64,000 bases of DNA from the NCBI GenBank assembly GCA_014773175.1, contig VXCM01001566.1, positions 1-64,000 of the forward strand, given 5' to 3'. The position numbers were made by a program, and so were the translations under genes. The DNA comes from Lucifuga dentata. Lineage: Eukaryota > Chordata > Actinopteri > Ophidiiformes > Bythitidae. Below, in pieces: positions 1-11,290 of this stretch (within the stretch, counting starts at the first letter, position 1; every line of letters starts with the position of its first letter). Below the pieces are notes generated by a model. That model did not search any database. It was given only the letters and a program-made list of their open reading frames with translations, and was not told the DNA's origin.

Positions 1-309
1 ACATGAATAATAAATAAATAAACTACAGCAGTGGAGATCAACCAAACCTCATTGCTCTGCTACACAAACCTCCATGACAAAACAGGATGGCAGAACCTCA
101 TGCCTCACTTTTCTCTTTACTCTTCCTTTGCCTTTTTGTATGACATGAGCATTTGCACCCAAGTACCAATTGGCATGACAATGTGGCCTCCCAACCATTT
201 TCTGCTCATCCCCATATCCTATCCCCTTCTATCCCCATTCTCCTTCCTTCCTTGTCCCCTCATCATCCATTTCACCCCCCTTCCCCAGTCTCACCCACAC
301 TCCTGCTCT

Positions 310-620
310 TCCCTCAGTGACAATATCCTGGTAATGGTGGCCTTTGTTTTTCTTGGCCTGGGTGTCTGGATTTGTCAGGACACATTTCCTGCCCGCAGAC
401 TGAGGGGGCTGCTGCTGCGTGGCAATCTGGGCTCACTTCTCAGGCAGCTAAACCCTTTGACACTGTGCTTTTTAATTAAAATTACATTATGATTAATCAG
501 GCAGAAGGAGGGGCCCTCCTCCTCACTTGCACTCCCTCCACCTCCTCCTTCTCTCTCCTCCTGCTCGGTTTCCAGGCAGGTTTGATTACAACCTGTGACG
601 GATGTTCCTCACTGCCAAGC
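310..620. promoter_or_regulatory. Candidate conserved non-coding element
   Basis: A unique, non-repetitive block includes a homeodomain-rich core at about 468-500 (TTAATTAA, ATTA and GATTAA motifs in close succession) next to CTTTGA-type LEF/SOX-like sequence. No sustained coding potential is visible. The enhancer call rests on motif density and the position in the desert upstream of a developmental transcription factor. No conservation could be tested here. Confidence 0.25.
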
Positions 621-1178
621 CGCTAAAGATGTGCTGGCAGATGCGACAGCCTGGCCAGCTTGTCAAGCCCCGGGGTTGCAGGCAGCCTGGGAGAGATGGA
701 CAGAGAGATAGAGGAAGGGAAGCGAGGAAAAAAACAGAAGGAACACAGACAGTATGTTACTGGAAGAGAGTGTGTGTGCAAAGAAAGACCAGGTTAATGA
801 CTAGGAAGGACAGGGAATGGGGGGGATTTTGAGAAAGGAGAGGAAGAAATGGAGTCAAGAGTGACAACCAGAGATTTAAAATTCTCCAGACACTCCAGAG
901 ACTGTGACAAGCCATCAGCCAGACTGAAAGGCAGGCAGGCTGGCAGGCAGAGCTCCTGGATGGCTGTATTGATCTGGAGAGCTCTGCTGTGGAACATACG
1001 CTCACTCCCAGAACAGAGGCAGAGACAAGGAGACATGAAGTGGGGGAAGTGGGGGATCATTTATCCCTACAACTATACAAGGTGCCTGAATACAAGAAGC
1101 CATACTTAACTCCGGTGCGGATGATGGTACTCTGGGTGTTTTATAGGACAGGTACAGGAATAGAATGTAACCTGGAGC

Positions 1179-1192
1179 TGTGTGTGTGTGTN

Positions 1193-1255
<63 letters not shown>

Positions 1256-1258
1256 GCA
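1179..1258. repeat. (TG)n microsatellite with an N
   Basis: A long TG dinucleotide run is interrupted by a single N at 1192. The N sits inside the repeat, so the true length is uncertain. Confidence 0.95.
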
Positions 1259-3406
1259 CGTGTTTGCTTACTCAAGCTGAAACAGCCATGTTAGAATTAT
1301 GTCCAGACATAAAAACAAAAGGCCAGAGAAGAGCCAGTGAGTGAGAAACCACAACAGGCACTTAGTGGCACAAGATAACACAGATAAACAAAGGCCTTCT
1401 GGGTACTTTTGGGTCACTACTAATGCAAGTGATACTATGTTTGTATCACTTGCATTCACCAGTTCTGTATATAAGCAAATGAACATGTTACTTTTCTAAA
1501 TTTTTTTCAGTTAATTGACTGTGGAGATAGAACAAAAGATTTTCAGGTTTAGTCCATCTTTAAAGGGGCTTTATGCTGGCCACTAATAGGAGGTGCTTCT
1601 TTACACCCACTGTAAATAAGGTCAAATGGCCATTAGCACATCACATATCATTAAATGACCCTGAATGATCTGCAGTAGCCATGAATGTCATTTTGCATAT
1701 ATGCCTCAAGGTTTGTATGTGTTTGTGTGTGTGTGTGTGTATGTTGTGTCTTTAAAAAGGAGGTGTTAGAGGGTAAAACAGGCGAGACAGGAGTGTTATC
1801 AAGCATGGAGTGCAACAGAGTGTGTAATACTCAAAGTAGACCTGTAGAAAGGTCAGAGATGGTACACCCAGACTAAAATCTACTGCTGTCTCACTCAAAT
1901 ATCAAATATCAATCAAGTATTGATGGAGTGGAACCAAGCTTGTCCAATCTTTGCAGATTCCAACCTACACGCAGGACCATGTTCAATTGGATCAATAAGT
2001 GAATGAACAATTATTTATTTATTTATTTATTTATTTTTTAAGTTTTAGTTTGGATACCCATTGTGATGCTGTGTAAATGAAAAGTAGCTATTCCGTAAAA
2101 GAAGCTTTCTATGCTGTTTGCTTCTCATCTTTCTCAAATAATCAACAAATATTTTTCTTTTCATTTTTAGGCTGCATTTCAGACAATTTCTACTCTCTAA
2201 CAACTTCCCCGAGCTGAGACAGGCCCGTATTGAGTGTCCTGTGGCCACATTGACAGGCAGTATTAAAAGCCAGTAGGTGGTCTTTCACTGTCACTGGGCA
2301 GAAGCCCCTCATCACAACACATTAATTACACACTCTCACCGGCTCAAACAAGCCTCCCCTCTTCATACATGGAGATGAATTAGGAAAAGAGTGAAGCATG
2401 TGTTGCTTTGAATTCACGTTTCACTGCTGCCCATTTCCTGCAGTTGAAATGTTGTTAAGGACATGCGGTGATAATATTAACAAAGCAAAAGGAGCAGTCG
2501 CTATTTTAAAATGTGAAAATTAGTTGCATCAACTTCAGTGGACCTTCTGTGTGGCAATGGTTCTTGATGAGTGGGCTTCAGAGTGTACAATCTGGTTGTA
2601 TTTGACTTTTTCTAAAACTCTAAATACAAAAATTGTGGATGAGTGAAATTAAATGCCAGTGTGTGTATCTGTGGATCCAGCCGTGATGTAGCTGCCTCTT
2701 TAAATGCTCTCAGTGTTGTGTACATGTGGGGTGTAATTGTACGATACAAGTGTGCGCAGGTATACTATAGTATATGAATACTGTGCATCTACTGCATGTG
2801 TGTGTATACTGAGTGCAGGTGCATGCATGCAGGTCTGAGCATGCATGGGTGCATGCATGGATTGTCACAGGAGCTCAAGCTATGGCCTTCCACTCTGTCT
2901 GACCTGACCCAGCCATGAACTCTGCTGCCCTTGTGATCCATACGTATCATTTACCCTGTGCCCTCCCTGCCATCTCGCCTAATGCATAGAGGCGTGAAAC
3001 ACCTCATAATGCTCAATCACAGCGGGGCACGCATGCTAGGAGCCATCCAGCGTGACAGCACAGGGCCAGGGAGGCGGCTGGCTGAAGGAAGAAATGCCAC
3101 ATTGCCTTCAGGGAAAGGAGGAGAAGGAGGTGGAGGAGTGTAAGGAGATGGATGAGAGGCTAGAGGGGTTTAAAGGAAGGGGGAAAGAGAGAACGGAGAA
3201 GGGATACAAGTGGGTGTTAAGGTGGCTATGGGATGGTAAGGAGTGTCTAAGCCCACGTCCAGACTAATGCTGACATTAGAGAATGTTGATCAATGTCTAC
3301 ACTGCAATGTGCACTGAAATGCCAAAATAAAAAAGTTGAATCTTTTTCTCTTTCAACAAAATTATGTATTTTTATAATCATGAGTTTAGGACTGGATTTA
3401 ACGGGG

Positions 3407-3425
3407 AGACCATTTTAATAAATAT
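3407..3425. repeat. Target-site duplication, left copy
   Basis: A 19-base segment beginning AGACCATTTT and ending ATAAATAT is repeated exactly at 3843-3861. The two copies flank the LINE fragment, so this is read as the target-site duplication made when it inserted. Confidence 0.85.
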
Positions 3426-3842
3426 CTTTTGTCTTTTCCTCAGTGGCACTGAGGAAAAGACAGGAGGCAGAGCTAGAGGTAGCAGAGACTAAAATGCTGA
3501 GGTTCTCTTTGGGAGTGACGAGGATGGATAGGATCAGGAACGAGTACATCAGAGGGACAGCGCATGTTAGATGTTTTGGAGATAAAGTCAGAGAGGCCAG
3601 ACTGAGATGGTTTGGACATGTACAGAGGAGGGATAGTGAACATATCGGTAGAAGGATGCTGAGGTTGGAACTGCCAGGCAGGAGGCCTAGAGGAAGACCA
3701 AAGAGGAGATTTATGGATGTAGTGAAAGAGGACATGAAGTTAGTTGGTGTGAGAGAAGAGGAGGCAGAGGATAGGGTTAGATGGAGGCAGATGATTCACT
3801 GTGGTGACCCCTGAAGGGAAAGCCGAAAGGAAAAGAAGAAGA
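3426..3842 (+). mobile_element. 5'-truncated non-LTR retrotransposon (LINE)
   Basis: This 417-bp insertion lies between perfect 19-bp target-site duplications. It ends in an A-rich AAG-repeat tail (3827-3842), as expected for a LINE 3' end. It encodes only the extreme C-terminal tail of a reverse-transcriptase polyprotein of a kind very common in fish genomes, with Arg-rich GRRPRGRPKRR and RWFGHVQRRD motifs. The 5' junction carries a short inverted duplication (3430-3462). The clade is uncertain; RTE- or L2-type is possible. Confidence 0.85.
3447..3814 (+). pseudogene. LINE reverse-transcriptase C-terminal fragment
   Basis: An open frame of about 120 codons ends at a TGA at 3812-3814. It contains the pattern KMLRFSLGVTRMDRIRNEYI, then RLRWFGHVQRRDSEHIGRRM and GRRPRGRPKRRFMDVVKEDM. 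I recognise these as the tail of LINE ORF2 proteins that are dispersed in fish genomes. No reverse-transcriptase catalytic motif is present because the copy is 5'-truncated. The few codons before about 3447 belong to an inverted duplication at the junction, so there is no genuine start codon. It is a dead fragment. The intact frame suggests a fairly recent insertion. Confidence 0.85.
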
Positions 3843-3861
3843 AGACCATTTTAATAAATAT
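3843..3861. repeat. Target-site duplication, right copy
   Basis: This is an exact copy of 3407-3425 directly after the AAG-repeat tail of the LINE fragment. Confidence 0.85.
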
Positions 3862-4589
3862 GACTGGAGTTATGAAGTCTGTTGTTCAGAAAATAAAGCA
3901 AAGCACATTCCTGCACAGAATACAAGTTCTCTAACAGGATGAGACTTTGGAAAAGAAAAGAGAGAGACAAAAAAGGAATGAAATGCAACTTTGGATAAAG
4001 TTGCTATGATACAGACCTGCTCTGTTCTTGTTGGAGGCCTTATGTCGCATTTGTTTGATAAAAAGAACAAAGACTGTTGGGTGCAAAATTTACATGCTGC
4101 TTTGCCAGAGTAATCTTTTGTTTCTTTTTTCAATAAATACACTAATGTTTGGAAATTTCAGATGTTATGAACTAACGTTTGTTCCTCGGAAACATTTAGT
4201 AGAAATTATCTCATTGACATTGTTTTTCTGTTATTATTATCAGATGACTGCATCAGTATAAAATAATGATTTTATTCCAGGTCATAAATGGTAACTGTTA
4301 ATCATTTAGTTATACAGTGGCTGACCAGCATCTGCATAAATAAAGGTCAATAACAGCACTTGTTTTGCCTATGTTGACATTGTAAATAAGCGATCACAGA
4401 GCGTGCGTTGGCTCAGTCTATGTTGGATGGGCGTGATGGTAATGAGGATGACACCATTTTCATAGCAAGTGCAGTGCTGGAATTTGCAAGTGAAAACGAC
4501 GAAAGGAAAGAGAAGATGAGAAGGAGGTGGAGGAGGAAGGGGGGAGAAAAAAGATGGAGAGAGAAAGAGAGAGACGCAACAGACGGAAG

Positions 4590-4617
4590 TCACACTTGTG
4601 AAGTTGGAGGTGTGAAG
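4590..4617. promoter_or_regulatory. T-box half-site cluster
   Basis: TCACACTT at 4590-4597 is followed by GTGAAG and then a perfect AGGTGTGAA at 4608-4616. T-box proteins including Eomes bind AGGTGTGA-type half-sites, often in pairs. Function is inferred from sequence only. Confidence 0.35.
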
Positions 4618-5159
4618 GAAAAAGACTTGATCATGTTTAAAGGCATCTTTTTGGACTGCTGTTTTAAAACCGTCAATGTGCTGCTTAACTCTTTCCTTTC
4701 TGTAAAAGCATTTCTCTTTATAGACTTTACCAACAATCTATAGTACAAACTGTTACAGAACACGTGTGTAATGTTAGCACCAAACTATGTTAAGCACTGG
4801 AATACGAGCATTATCATTAAGACTGACAAGAACATCGGTTATGTTAAATTGCAAAAATAGTGAAAACTAGACTTTTTTTGGTCTCATTTTAATAGTATTT
4901 TAGGAACAGTTAATAATTTGTATACTCTAAACACGAGACACCTCAAGCATCATTCTGACCACATTTTTCTGACTCACTAGCACCTTCTTTAGTTGTAAAA
5001 AACCTGACTAGCTAGCATCTGAAGAATTTTACACATACATACATAAGCTTCAGAGAGTGTGAGACACTGATGTTGGCAGAAGGATCCATCTGATACAGTT
5101 AAGATTGTACAATTGTTCAAAGTCAGCACAAAAATTTCACGCAATGTAAATGGGAGGAG

Positions 5160-5410
5160 AAATCTGCTTCCACCTTGGCAAAGTCTCCCTTGTCCTTGGT
5201 CATGCCCTGTGGACTCATGCCCAGGACCTGGTCCTCTCCCAGGCCAAGCTGCCCAATGGTCCAGTTAATCATATGCAGTGCCACAAGGAGGCTTATGCTG
5301 GCCGATGCCAGTTTATGCCTCCATAACTGCAGGGTGTCAAGGCCAGAACTGCAGCAAGAGGGAGGCCCCGACAGACTCACTTGGCATCAGAGGCCTTGGC
5401 TTGGATTTGA
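5160..5410. promoter_or_regulatory. GC-rich unique block, candidate conserved element
   Basis: This block is clearly richer in GC and lower in repeats than its surroundings. An open minus-strand frame of 85 codons (5123-5380) crosses it, with a hydrophobic stretch near SISLLVALHMINWTIG. I recognise no protein family and see no convincing flanking splice sites. A conserved non-coding element is the likelier reading, but an unknown exon or pseudogene fragment cannot be excluded. Confidence 0.3.
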
Positions 5411-5819
5411 AGATGCGATCCCTTAGAACCTAAGCTGGTACCCCCTGCCCCCTTTCTCTCCGCATCCAGGTCCTGCTGTGGGGGCTCTGACCCTGCTGAC
5501 TGTGTGGACAGAGACCCTGCTGACCAACACAAACACCAACATTAGGGCCTCTCAGCAGGGATACAAAAACTCTGAAGGGCAGCGTGTGGGTTTATGTGAG
5601 CCATGCATGTGTGCATGTGTCACTCCAGAAGGTAAAGAATGCATCAATGTGTCAACATGTCACAGGCTGTCAACTCCTCACACTCTGTCAGTACCTTTCT
5701 GATTTCTCTACACACTGCTGTTATGTGAACAACAATGACACTTTACATGTATTTACACTTAATTAGAGGAGAAATTGAAAGGGAGGTCAAAGAACAATGA
5801 TTAGGATCATGCCAAATCA

Positions 5820-5871
5820 CCCCCCCCCCCNCCCCCCATACACACACACACACACACATACACACACACAC
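5820..5871. repeat. Poly-C tract and (CA)n microsatellite
   Basis: A C homopolymer with an N at 5831 runs into a CA dinucleotide repeat. Confidence 0.95.
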
Positions 5872-5993
5872 ATAGTTACACACACGCTATGATGCAAGCA
5901 TCTGTTTTGTAAACTGCCAAGTGACCTTGTGTCTGAGTGTCTGTGGTAAAGTACACTGTGGGTGTGAGCTATGAATGGGGAAGCATAAAGAGG

Positions 5994-5994
<1 letters not shown>

Positions 5995-6037
<43 letters not shown>
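5995..6037. repeat. (TG)n microsatellite
   Basis: About 21 uninterrupted TG units. Confidence 0.95.
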
Positions 6038-6039
<2 letters not shown>

Positions 6040-6439
6040 ATGCTTCTGACAGATGCAGATTCAGACAGAGGAGAAACACTTATGGTTGTGCGTGAGAAGT
6101 TGCAGACATGAACAAGTTCATTCTTCATTCAGTGGTGAAAGTTGTCATCAAATGCCATTTCTGAGAAAACTAAATAAATATTAAAATGTGTCCTCATATC
6201 TTATTATATCAGCCCAACATTTTAATTATTTAATACCATACTCTTCAAGTTGTGTGGTGAAAAACCTTGCATCTTCAATTTTGAGATTTTTTTTTATTCT
6301 TTCAGGAAAGCTGAAAGAATAAAAAAACATGAATGAATATTATGATGTGAGCTAAAATAATGCTGAGCTATACTTTTTTTTTTTTTTTTTTTTTTAACCA
6401 AAACAACAACAGAAAGCACAGTATTATTTCTGGTATGCA

Positions 6440-6545
6440 CTGGAATAGAAGTACAAAATGGCACAAAATGGAAATACTCAAGTAAACCTCAGAAATGTAA
6501 GTACAGTACTTTGATATATATGTAATTAGTTACATTCTACCTCTG
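6440..6545. mobile_element. hAT-type non-autonomous element fragment
   Basis: The sequence ATACTCAAGTAAA, then AAGTACAGTACTTTGA, then GTTACATTCTACCTCTG resembles a repeat dispersed across fish genomes whose ends read CAGTGGTGGAATGTAAC. The right end (6529-6545) is the reverse complement of that terminus with two changes. The left end is not identifiable, so the copy is partial and degenerate. Confidence 0.5.
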
Positions 6546-6639
6546 GTTATATACTGCATGTATACATATACAATAATACATGCAAAATATAGGTGTGAGT
6601 AAATACAATAAAAGCACAAGTGTCTATGCCTGCTAGTTG

Positions 6640-6830
6640 TGCGTTCATGTGTTTGCATCAATGAAACCTGCCACAAAAGAGCAGTGTGGATTGATGATGT
6701 TGTGGGGCCTCTGGCCCACTTTGACCTTTGACAAGTCTCTGTCGCTTCTCACCCCTGTAAGACAAACTCAGTCACAGCAAAGCAGGCGACATCTCATGCC
6801 CCCATCCTACCGTCTCTTCAATTAAAAGCT
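6640..6830. promoter_or_regulatory. Candidate regulatory block with DR1-like motif
   Basis: Unique sequence contains TGACCTTTGACA at 6722-6733. This fits a direct-repeat-1 nuclear-receptor site (HNF4/RXR type) and also overlaps a TCF/LEF-like CTTTGA. TTAATGG and ATTGATGATG homeodomain-like motifs lie nearby. It is inferred only from motifs. Confidence 0.25.
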
Positions 6831-6866
6831 TAATGGATGTTTTAGCACTCTGCCACTTTGATGACA

Positions 6867-6991
6867 GCATCCTAATCTGCCACTGTTGGACCTCTGAGAG
6901 GCCGGAGGAGGGGAGGAGGGGGTATCTTNGCATCCTAATCTGCCACTGTTGGACCTCTGAGAGGCCGGAGGAGGGGAGGAGGGGGTATCTT
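6867..6991. repeat. 62-bp tandem duplication around N (probable assembly artefact)
   Basis: 6867-6928 and 6930-6991 are identical and separated by a single N at 6929. Similar N-flanking duplications occur at 28148 and 51088, so this looks like two overlapping contig ends that were not merged. Confidence 0.85.
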
Positions 6992-7048
6992 ACAGGTTAC
7001 AAGGGGGCACTGACAATATAATCATGGTGAGATACTGCAGCATGAGGA

Positions 7049-7075
7049 TTTTTTTTTTTTTTTTTTTTTTTTTTT
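7049..7075. repeat. Poly-T tract
   Basis: A 27-base T homopolymer. Confidence 0.9.
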
Positions 7076-8419
7076 CACATGCTGCAGACCCAAAGGGCTG
7101 GTCCTGGTCAGGACATGTAGCCGGAGAGCCTAGTCTCACCTCACTGACATGGAAGCCACCCTGGCTGTCACTTCACATCTCTGACGCCCAGAGAGGGAGA
7201 CCATGAGCAGGCTGACAGGAGCAGCAGAAGGTGAGGACCCAAAATGCTTGAGACACACTTGGCTCATAGCCAAAATCTACTCCTCCTTCCCTCTATACCA
7301 CCCCCTCTTTTTTTTTCCCCTCCTCTTGACACTTCAGTGTACCTTTGTGAAATTTTATACTTTATGATCTTTCTAACATTTACATCTCAGGGATGAAATC
7401 CGAAAAGATGAGACCCATTATTTTTCCTCTGACAAGTATCATCAGAAAACAGGCTGCTGTCGGAAATGTTCAGTGTATTTTAATGGGCCTGCTTAGGAAG
7501 ATATAAAGTGCTAGAAAAACATGATGACAGCCTAAAACATGATGACAGCCTACAGCCAAAACCCATAATGAGAATACATCGTGAGCGGCATGTGACTTAT
7601 CAGAAAACATGTGAAAAAACCTGAGCGTCGGTATGTCAGGCTGCAGTTAGAAAAAGAAAACACTTGTGACTTTGGAGCACCCCCTTAGTCCTGACACATG
7701 TGATACTGATGACTAATGTTTTGATACTGTGTGGGAGTTGCAGTGCAAAGCAGGGATTTCTATTTCCTGCTAACCATGCAACAAAAACTCACCTTCACTG
7801 TGGTTTGTTTGGCTTAGATTTGATTGTATTTGATAAATAGAAACTTAGCAGAAACTATTTGAAGAAAATACAGCCTAAGCTACACTTAAAATATTGAAAG
7901 GATGGGTTTTATTTCAGTGTAGAGACTGAGATTATATTATAAATGTGTATGGTGAAAAAACAAAGTATATTTGAAAAAATTATCATAAATTAGACGCAAT
8001 AAAAATTATTTTCAATTTTGTAAAAGATTGAGGTAATGGAAATGACAGTGGGTTGTGTCCCAATCCAAAAGGTTAAAGTATTAAAGTAGAATTTGAGTAA
8101 CAGAGGATAAAGACAAGATAAATGGTCATATTAATTCAGGTATTATACCAGTCCACCAAGCCAATTGTCTAACTCAGGCAGGCCTGAATGCTTTGCAGCC
8201 TATTGTTGCCATGGTATTTGATGCTAGAATCAGTATGCCTATGCTTTTCTTTTTAATGTCATATAGATGCAAAAGGGAGTCATTATATAAACATACTGAA
8301 ACAATTCCTGTTGCTTGCAAACACACTGAATTTGAATTTTAACATAACAGTGAATGTCACTTTATCACTATTATTACTTTATCACTATTATGATTTGGTT
8401 CCCAAACCACTGTAGTGAC

Positions 8420-8467
8420 TCCATCCATCCATCCATCCATCCATCCATCCATCCATCCATCCATCCA
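8420..8467. repeat. (ATCC)n microsatellite
   Basis: About 11 tetranucleotide units. A poly-C tract with an N follows at about 8624-8639. Confidence 0.95.
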
Positions 8468-8639
8468 CAGTCTAATGCGTTCATTCATACTTCCACACCC
8501 CTTTCTGATCACATCATTCTATGTTGCACTGATGAACTTGTACCCTCTGCCTTCTCGTTGACCTCCTTTGTAGAGTGCTGTGAATCCTTCCGTGCCCCCT
8601 CCCCTCATCCAGTCCTCCTCCTCCCCCCCNCCCCCCCCC

Positions 8640-8890
8640 GTTCCAGCTCTTTCAGTGCAGCAGAGCAGACTGCTTATCCCGCCTGGCCGCCCCTTGCCAT
8701 CTCACAGAAGTGCGAAAATAAGAAGGCATTGGATCTATTAACACATTGGGCTGAGTGTTACTGTGGGGGCCCCTAGCTGAGACCACTCTCCCAAGGTCCA
8801 CCGACCGCAATGCTGGCCTGCTCTGGCCGGGGGCAAAGTGGAAAATTGGGGAGGGGGATTTGTAAGCAATTAGTGAGTTTGGAGAGCCAT
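8640..8890. promoter_or_regulatory. Candidate conserved non-coding block
   Basis: Unique, moderately GC-rich sequence with no coding frame worth calling. It stands out from the AT-rich desert on both sides. It is a candidate only. Confidence 0.2.
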
Positions 8891-9920
8891 AGGAGGGGGT
8901 AACATAGAGGTAGCAGCAGTGGAGCTCAAGTATATGAGGCATATTAACACTTGTCCACTGGAAATTTTGACAGTTCATCAACAGCTTAATGACAGCTGAT
9001 GGACTGATCAGCACAGTTGATCAATAGCTTCATGTCAGGACTTGTGTGAGACACACTACTATGCAGCCACCGACCAGCACCCTGAAAATGTAAAATGGCC
9101 TATTTCAGGGAAAAGAGAACGCGAAATTCTTTCATATTAAAGGGAACAGAAACCTATAGTGTGTGATGGTGTAATAGCGTGTCCTGTGCAGAGCAAACAT
9201 GTGTGGATGTGTGTGTATTTACATGTGAATGTGCAAAATTATCCAAACCAGTCAGCATATTTTCTATTCATGAAGGTAAAACATAAACTGCCACATAAAC
9301 TGCCATTTCTCAGATAACCTTGTTCCAATGTTATGATGACTTTACATGTGCTTGCATCCACAGGATTTCACTCCTGAACTTGTTGGCACATTGAGACGTA
9401 ATGTGTGTGTGTGTGTCTCTCAGAGTGTCTCTACCTCGGTGCGATTACACGCCCACAGATCTACCAGCTCCATCACAACAGCAACAACAACAAAATAAAT
9501 AAATAAATAAATAAACCTCACAACTTTTTGTCACACTTCAATCACATAACATTAACCAGCCACATGTTAGTAATTAATAGACAGTGTTTGTTGCTATTTA
9601 TTAGACTTTTCATTTTAAAAAATGATGAATGAACAGCCATGGGCACACTACAAGTGAATTACTGGTGATATCTTCCTCAAATGCACTGTGTACGCACACA
9701 TCAACACAAAACACACTCTGGAAAGACAAAGACTCCATAATAAGTCTCATATATGTTCATCTCAATGTCCTTTCTGTAGTTGACAGAATTATTATACATC
9801 TCTGTATTCTGTTTTTCATCCTGGCAGTAGAAGCAAATTTCACCATCGCCCCTCTGCTGTACAGCATGTGGCCCTCCCTCAGAGGGGCTGGCTACCAAGC
9901 AGATTAAACAAGATATTTAC

Positions 9921-9930
9921 AGGTGTGAAA
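9921..9930 (+). promoter_or_regulatory. T-box half-site
   Basis: AGGTGTGAAA is a perfect T-box half-site. It lies at the end of a unique block (about 9830-9935). Confidence 0.3.
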
Positions 9931-10003
9931 AGATGCATTTTTCTAATACAGTGTGAAATTCTTCTGTTAAGTGTGCTCTTTCCAATAAGCATGTTCACAA
10001 TGG

Positions 10004-10006
<3 letters not shown>

Positions 10007-10060
<54 letters not shown>
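10007..10060. repeat. (GA)n microsatellite
   Basis: About 26 GA units with one GGGA interruption near the right end. Confidence 0.95.
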
Positions 10061-10770
10061 ATCCAAGAAGCGAGTTGTGTTGTTTTTTTGGCTCTGTATT
10101 TTAAAAGGAGCTGAGGCGTAGCTGAGCGCAAGTCTTAAGAAAAAGTGATAAAATATACAGTGAGAAAAGCTTTCAAAGTGTCGGGAAATTAAAGCGGAGT
10201 GCAGCAGCAGGGAGGNGGGGGCAGGGTAGTAGATCAGTGTTCAAGCTGATTGCAATCTGCTTATCCAACTCCAGAGATGAGTTGTCCTCGGGGGCCTCTG
10301 ACTTCTGCTAGGTGGCAGTGACATCATACCAGTATCATATTAACTTTGCAGGTTAATAACTGTTTCTGATTCTGATCTGAGAATAAGTCTCACAGAGCAA
10401 ATACTATGTGTGAAGGACTCAATCTACAGCATCGTTATAGTGAAACTGTGAGGATGACGCAGGTCTTCCCTCTTTGTCACTTTGTAGCATGACATAACCC
10501 TGAGCTCTTATATACTGAGGAAAAGCAGAGCTGACACTACATTAAGGTGCACAAACTCCTGAGGACTTACCAAAGGAATAAATATGGGGAAAAAAAATAA
10601 GGAACTATGTATTGATGAATACATAAGTAGTTCCCAAAATATGTGAATCAAAGACCATATAGTACAGCAGACACTATGTTTATGAACCAATGTGTATTGC
10701 TTACTTTCTAGATATCTGCAAATCTACATAATTGTTGCTATTTAAGATTATTAGTCACTATTTTTGTTGC

Positions 10771-10800
10771 CTCAAGTAAAACAGTAATGTTTTACTTGAG
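10771..10800. repeat. Perfect inverted repeat, 12-bp arms
   Basis: CTCAAGTAAAAC, a 6-base loop, then GTTTTACTTGAG. The CAAGTAAAA core resembles the hAT-type fish repeat seen near 6470, so this may be a remnant of a related element. Confidence 0.7.
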
Positions 10801-11259
10801 TAAAAGTGTACTATATTACTTGAAGCAACTGAGGCATCATACTGAGTCATTACTAGGGATCCATCATTGATTCATGATTACCTCACCAGTAATTAAAATG
10901 TTTATGTATCCCCCAAGTTAGATGATGCACTACTTCAGTTGAGGACACACAAAATTGTAAGCTACACTGTGGTAACCATAAACTGATGATGTAATTCTTG
11001 CAATATGATGCATCGCTTTACTTGATGCAAAAGTAGTAAAAAACAAGAAGGGCGCTTATTACCTCCACCAAGGTTGAACAAGCATAGCCCAGATTTGTCT
11101 TGTACGTTTAACATATTGGCCTAAAGAGAAACATTTAAAGTGATGAATGTTAAAATGTAGCCAAAGCCAGACAAAAACAGCATCTAGTAATAGCCTATGA
11201 TTGGATAAAAATTGATGATTTTTTGTGTTGAGATTGATGTATTACTTTAGCAAAAACTA

Positions 11260-11290
<31 letters not shown>

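Larger units (their letters stand above)
1..3406. other. Gene desert, distal left part
   Basis: No exon-like coding segment is seen on either strand. The open frames are short and low in complexity, or run through pyrimidine-rich or (TG)n sequence. The stretch holds a (TG)n microsatellite, an ATTT repeat (about 2011-2038), a short TG run near 1722-1740 and a unique motif-rich block at 310-620. Much of 700-1130 is purine-rich unique sequence. 2250-2420 and 2880-3110 are moderately GC-rich and unique, with no recognisable product. Confidence 0.6.

Noticed and set aside
989..1294. Open frames through (TG)n/(CA)n tracts here and at 5817, 17617, 19842, 22040, 28589 and 40785
   Set aside because: Dinucleotide repeats are open in several frames and give Cys-Val or His-Thr runs; they do not indicate genes.
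3443..3814. A 123-codon frame as a host gene
   Set aside because: It is the tail of a LINE polyprotein between target-site duplications, and its apparent start lies in the junction palindrome.
6867..6991. Genuine tandem duplication
   Set aside because: The copies are identical and meet exactly at an N, as at two other sites, so an assembly artefact is more likely.
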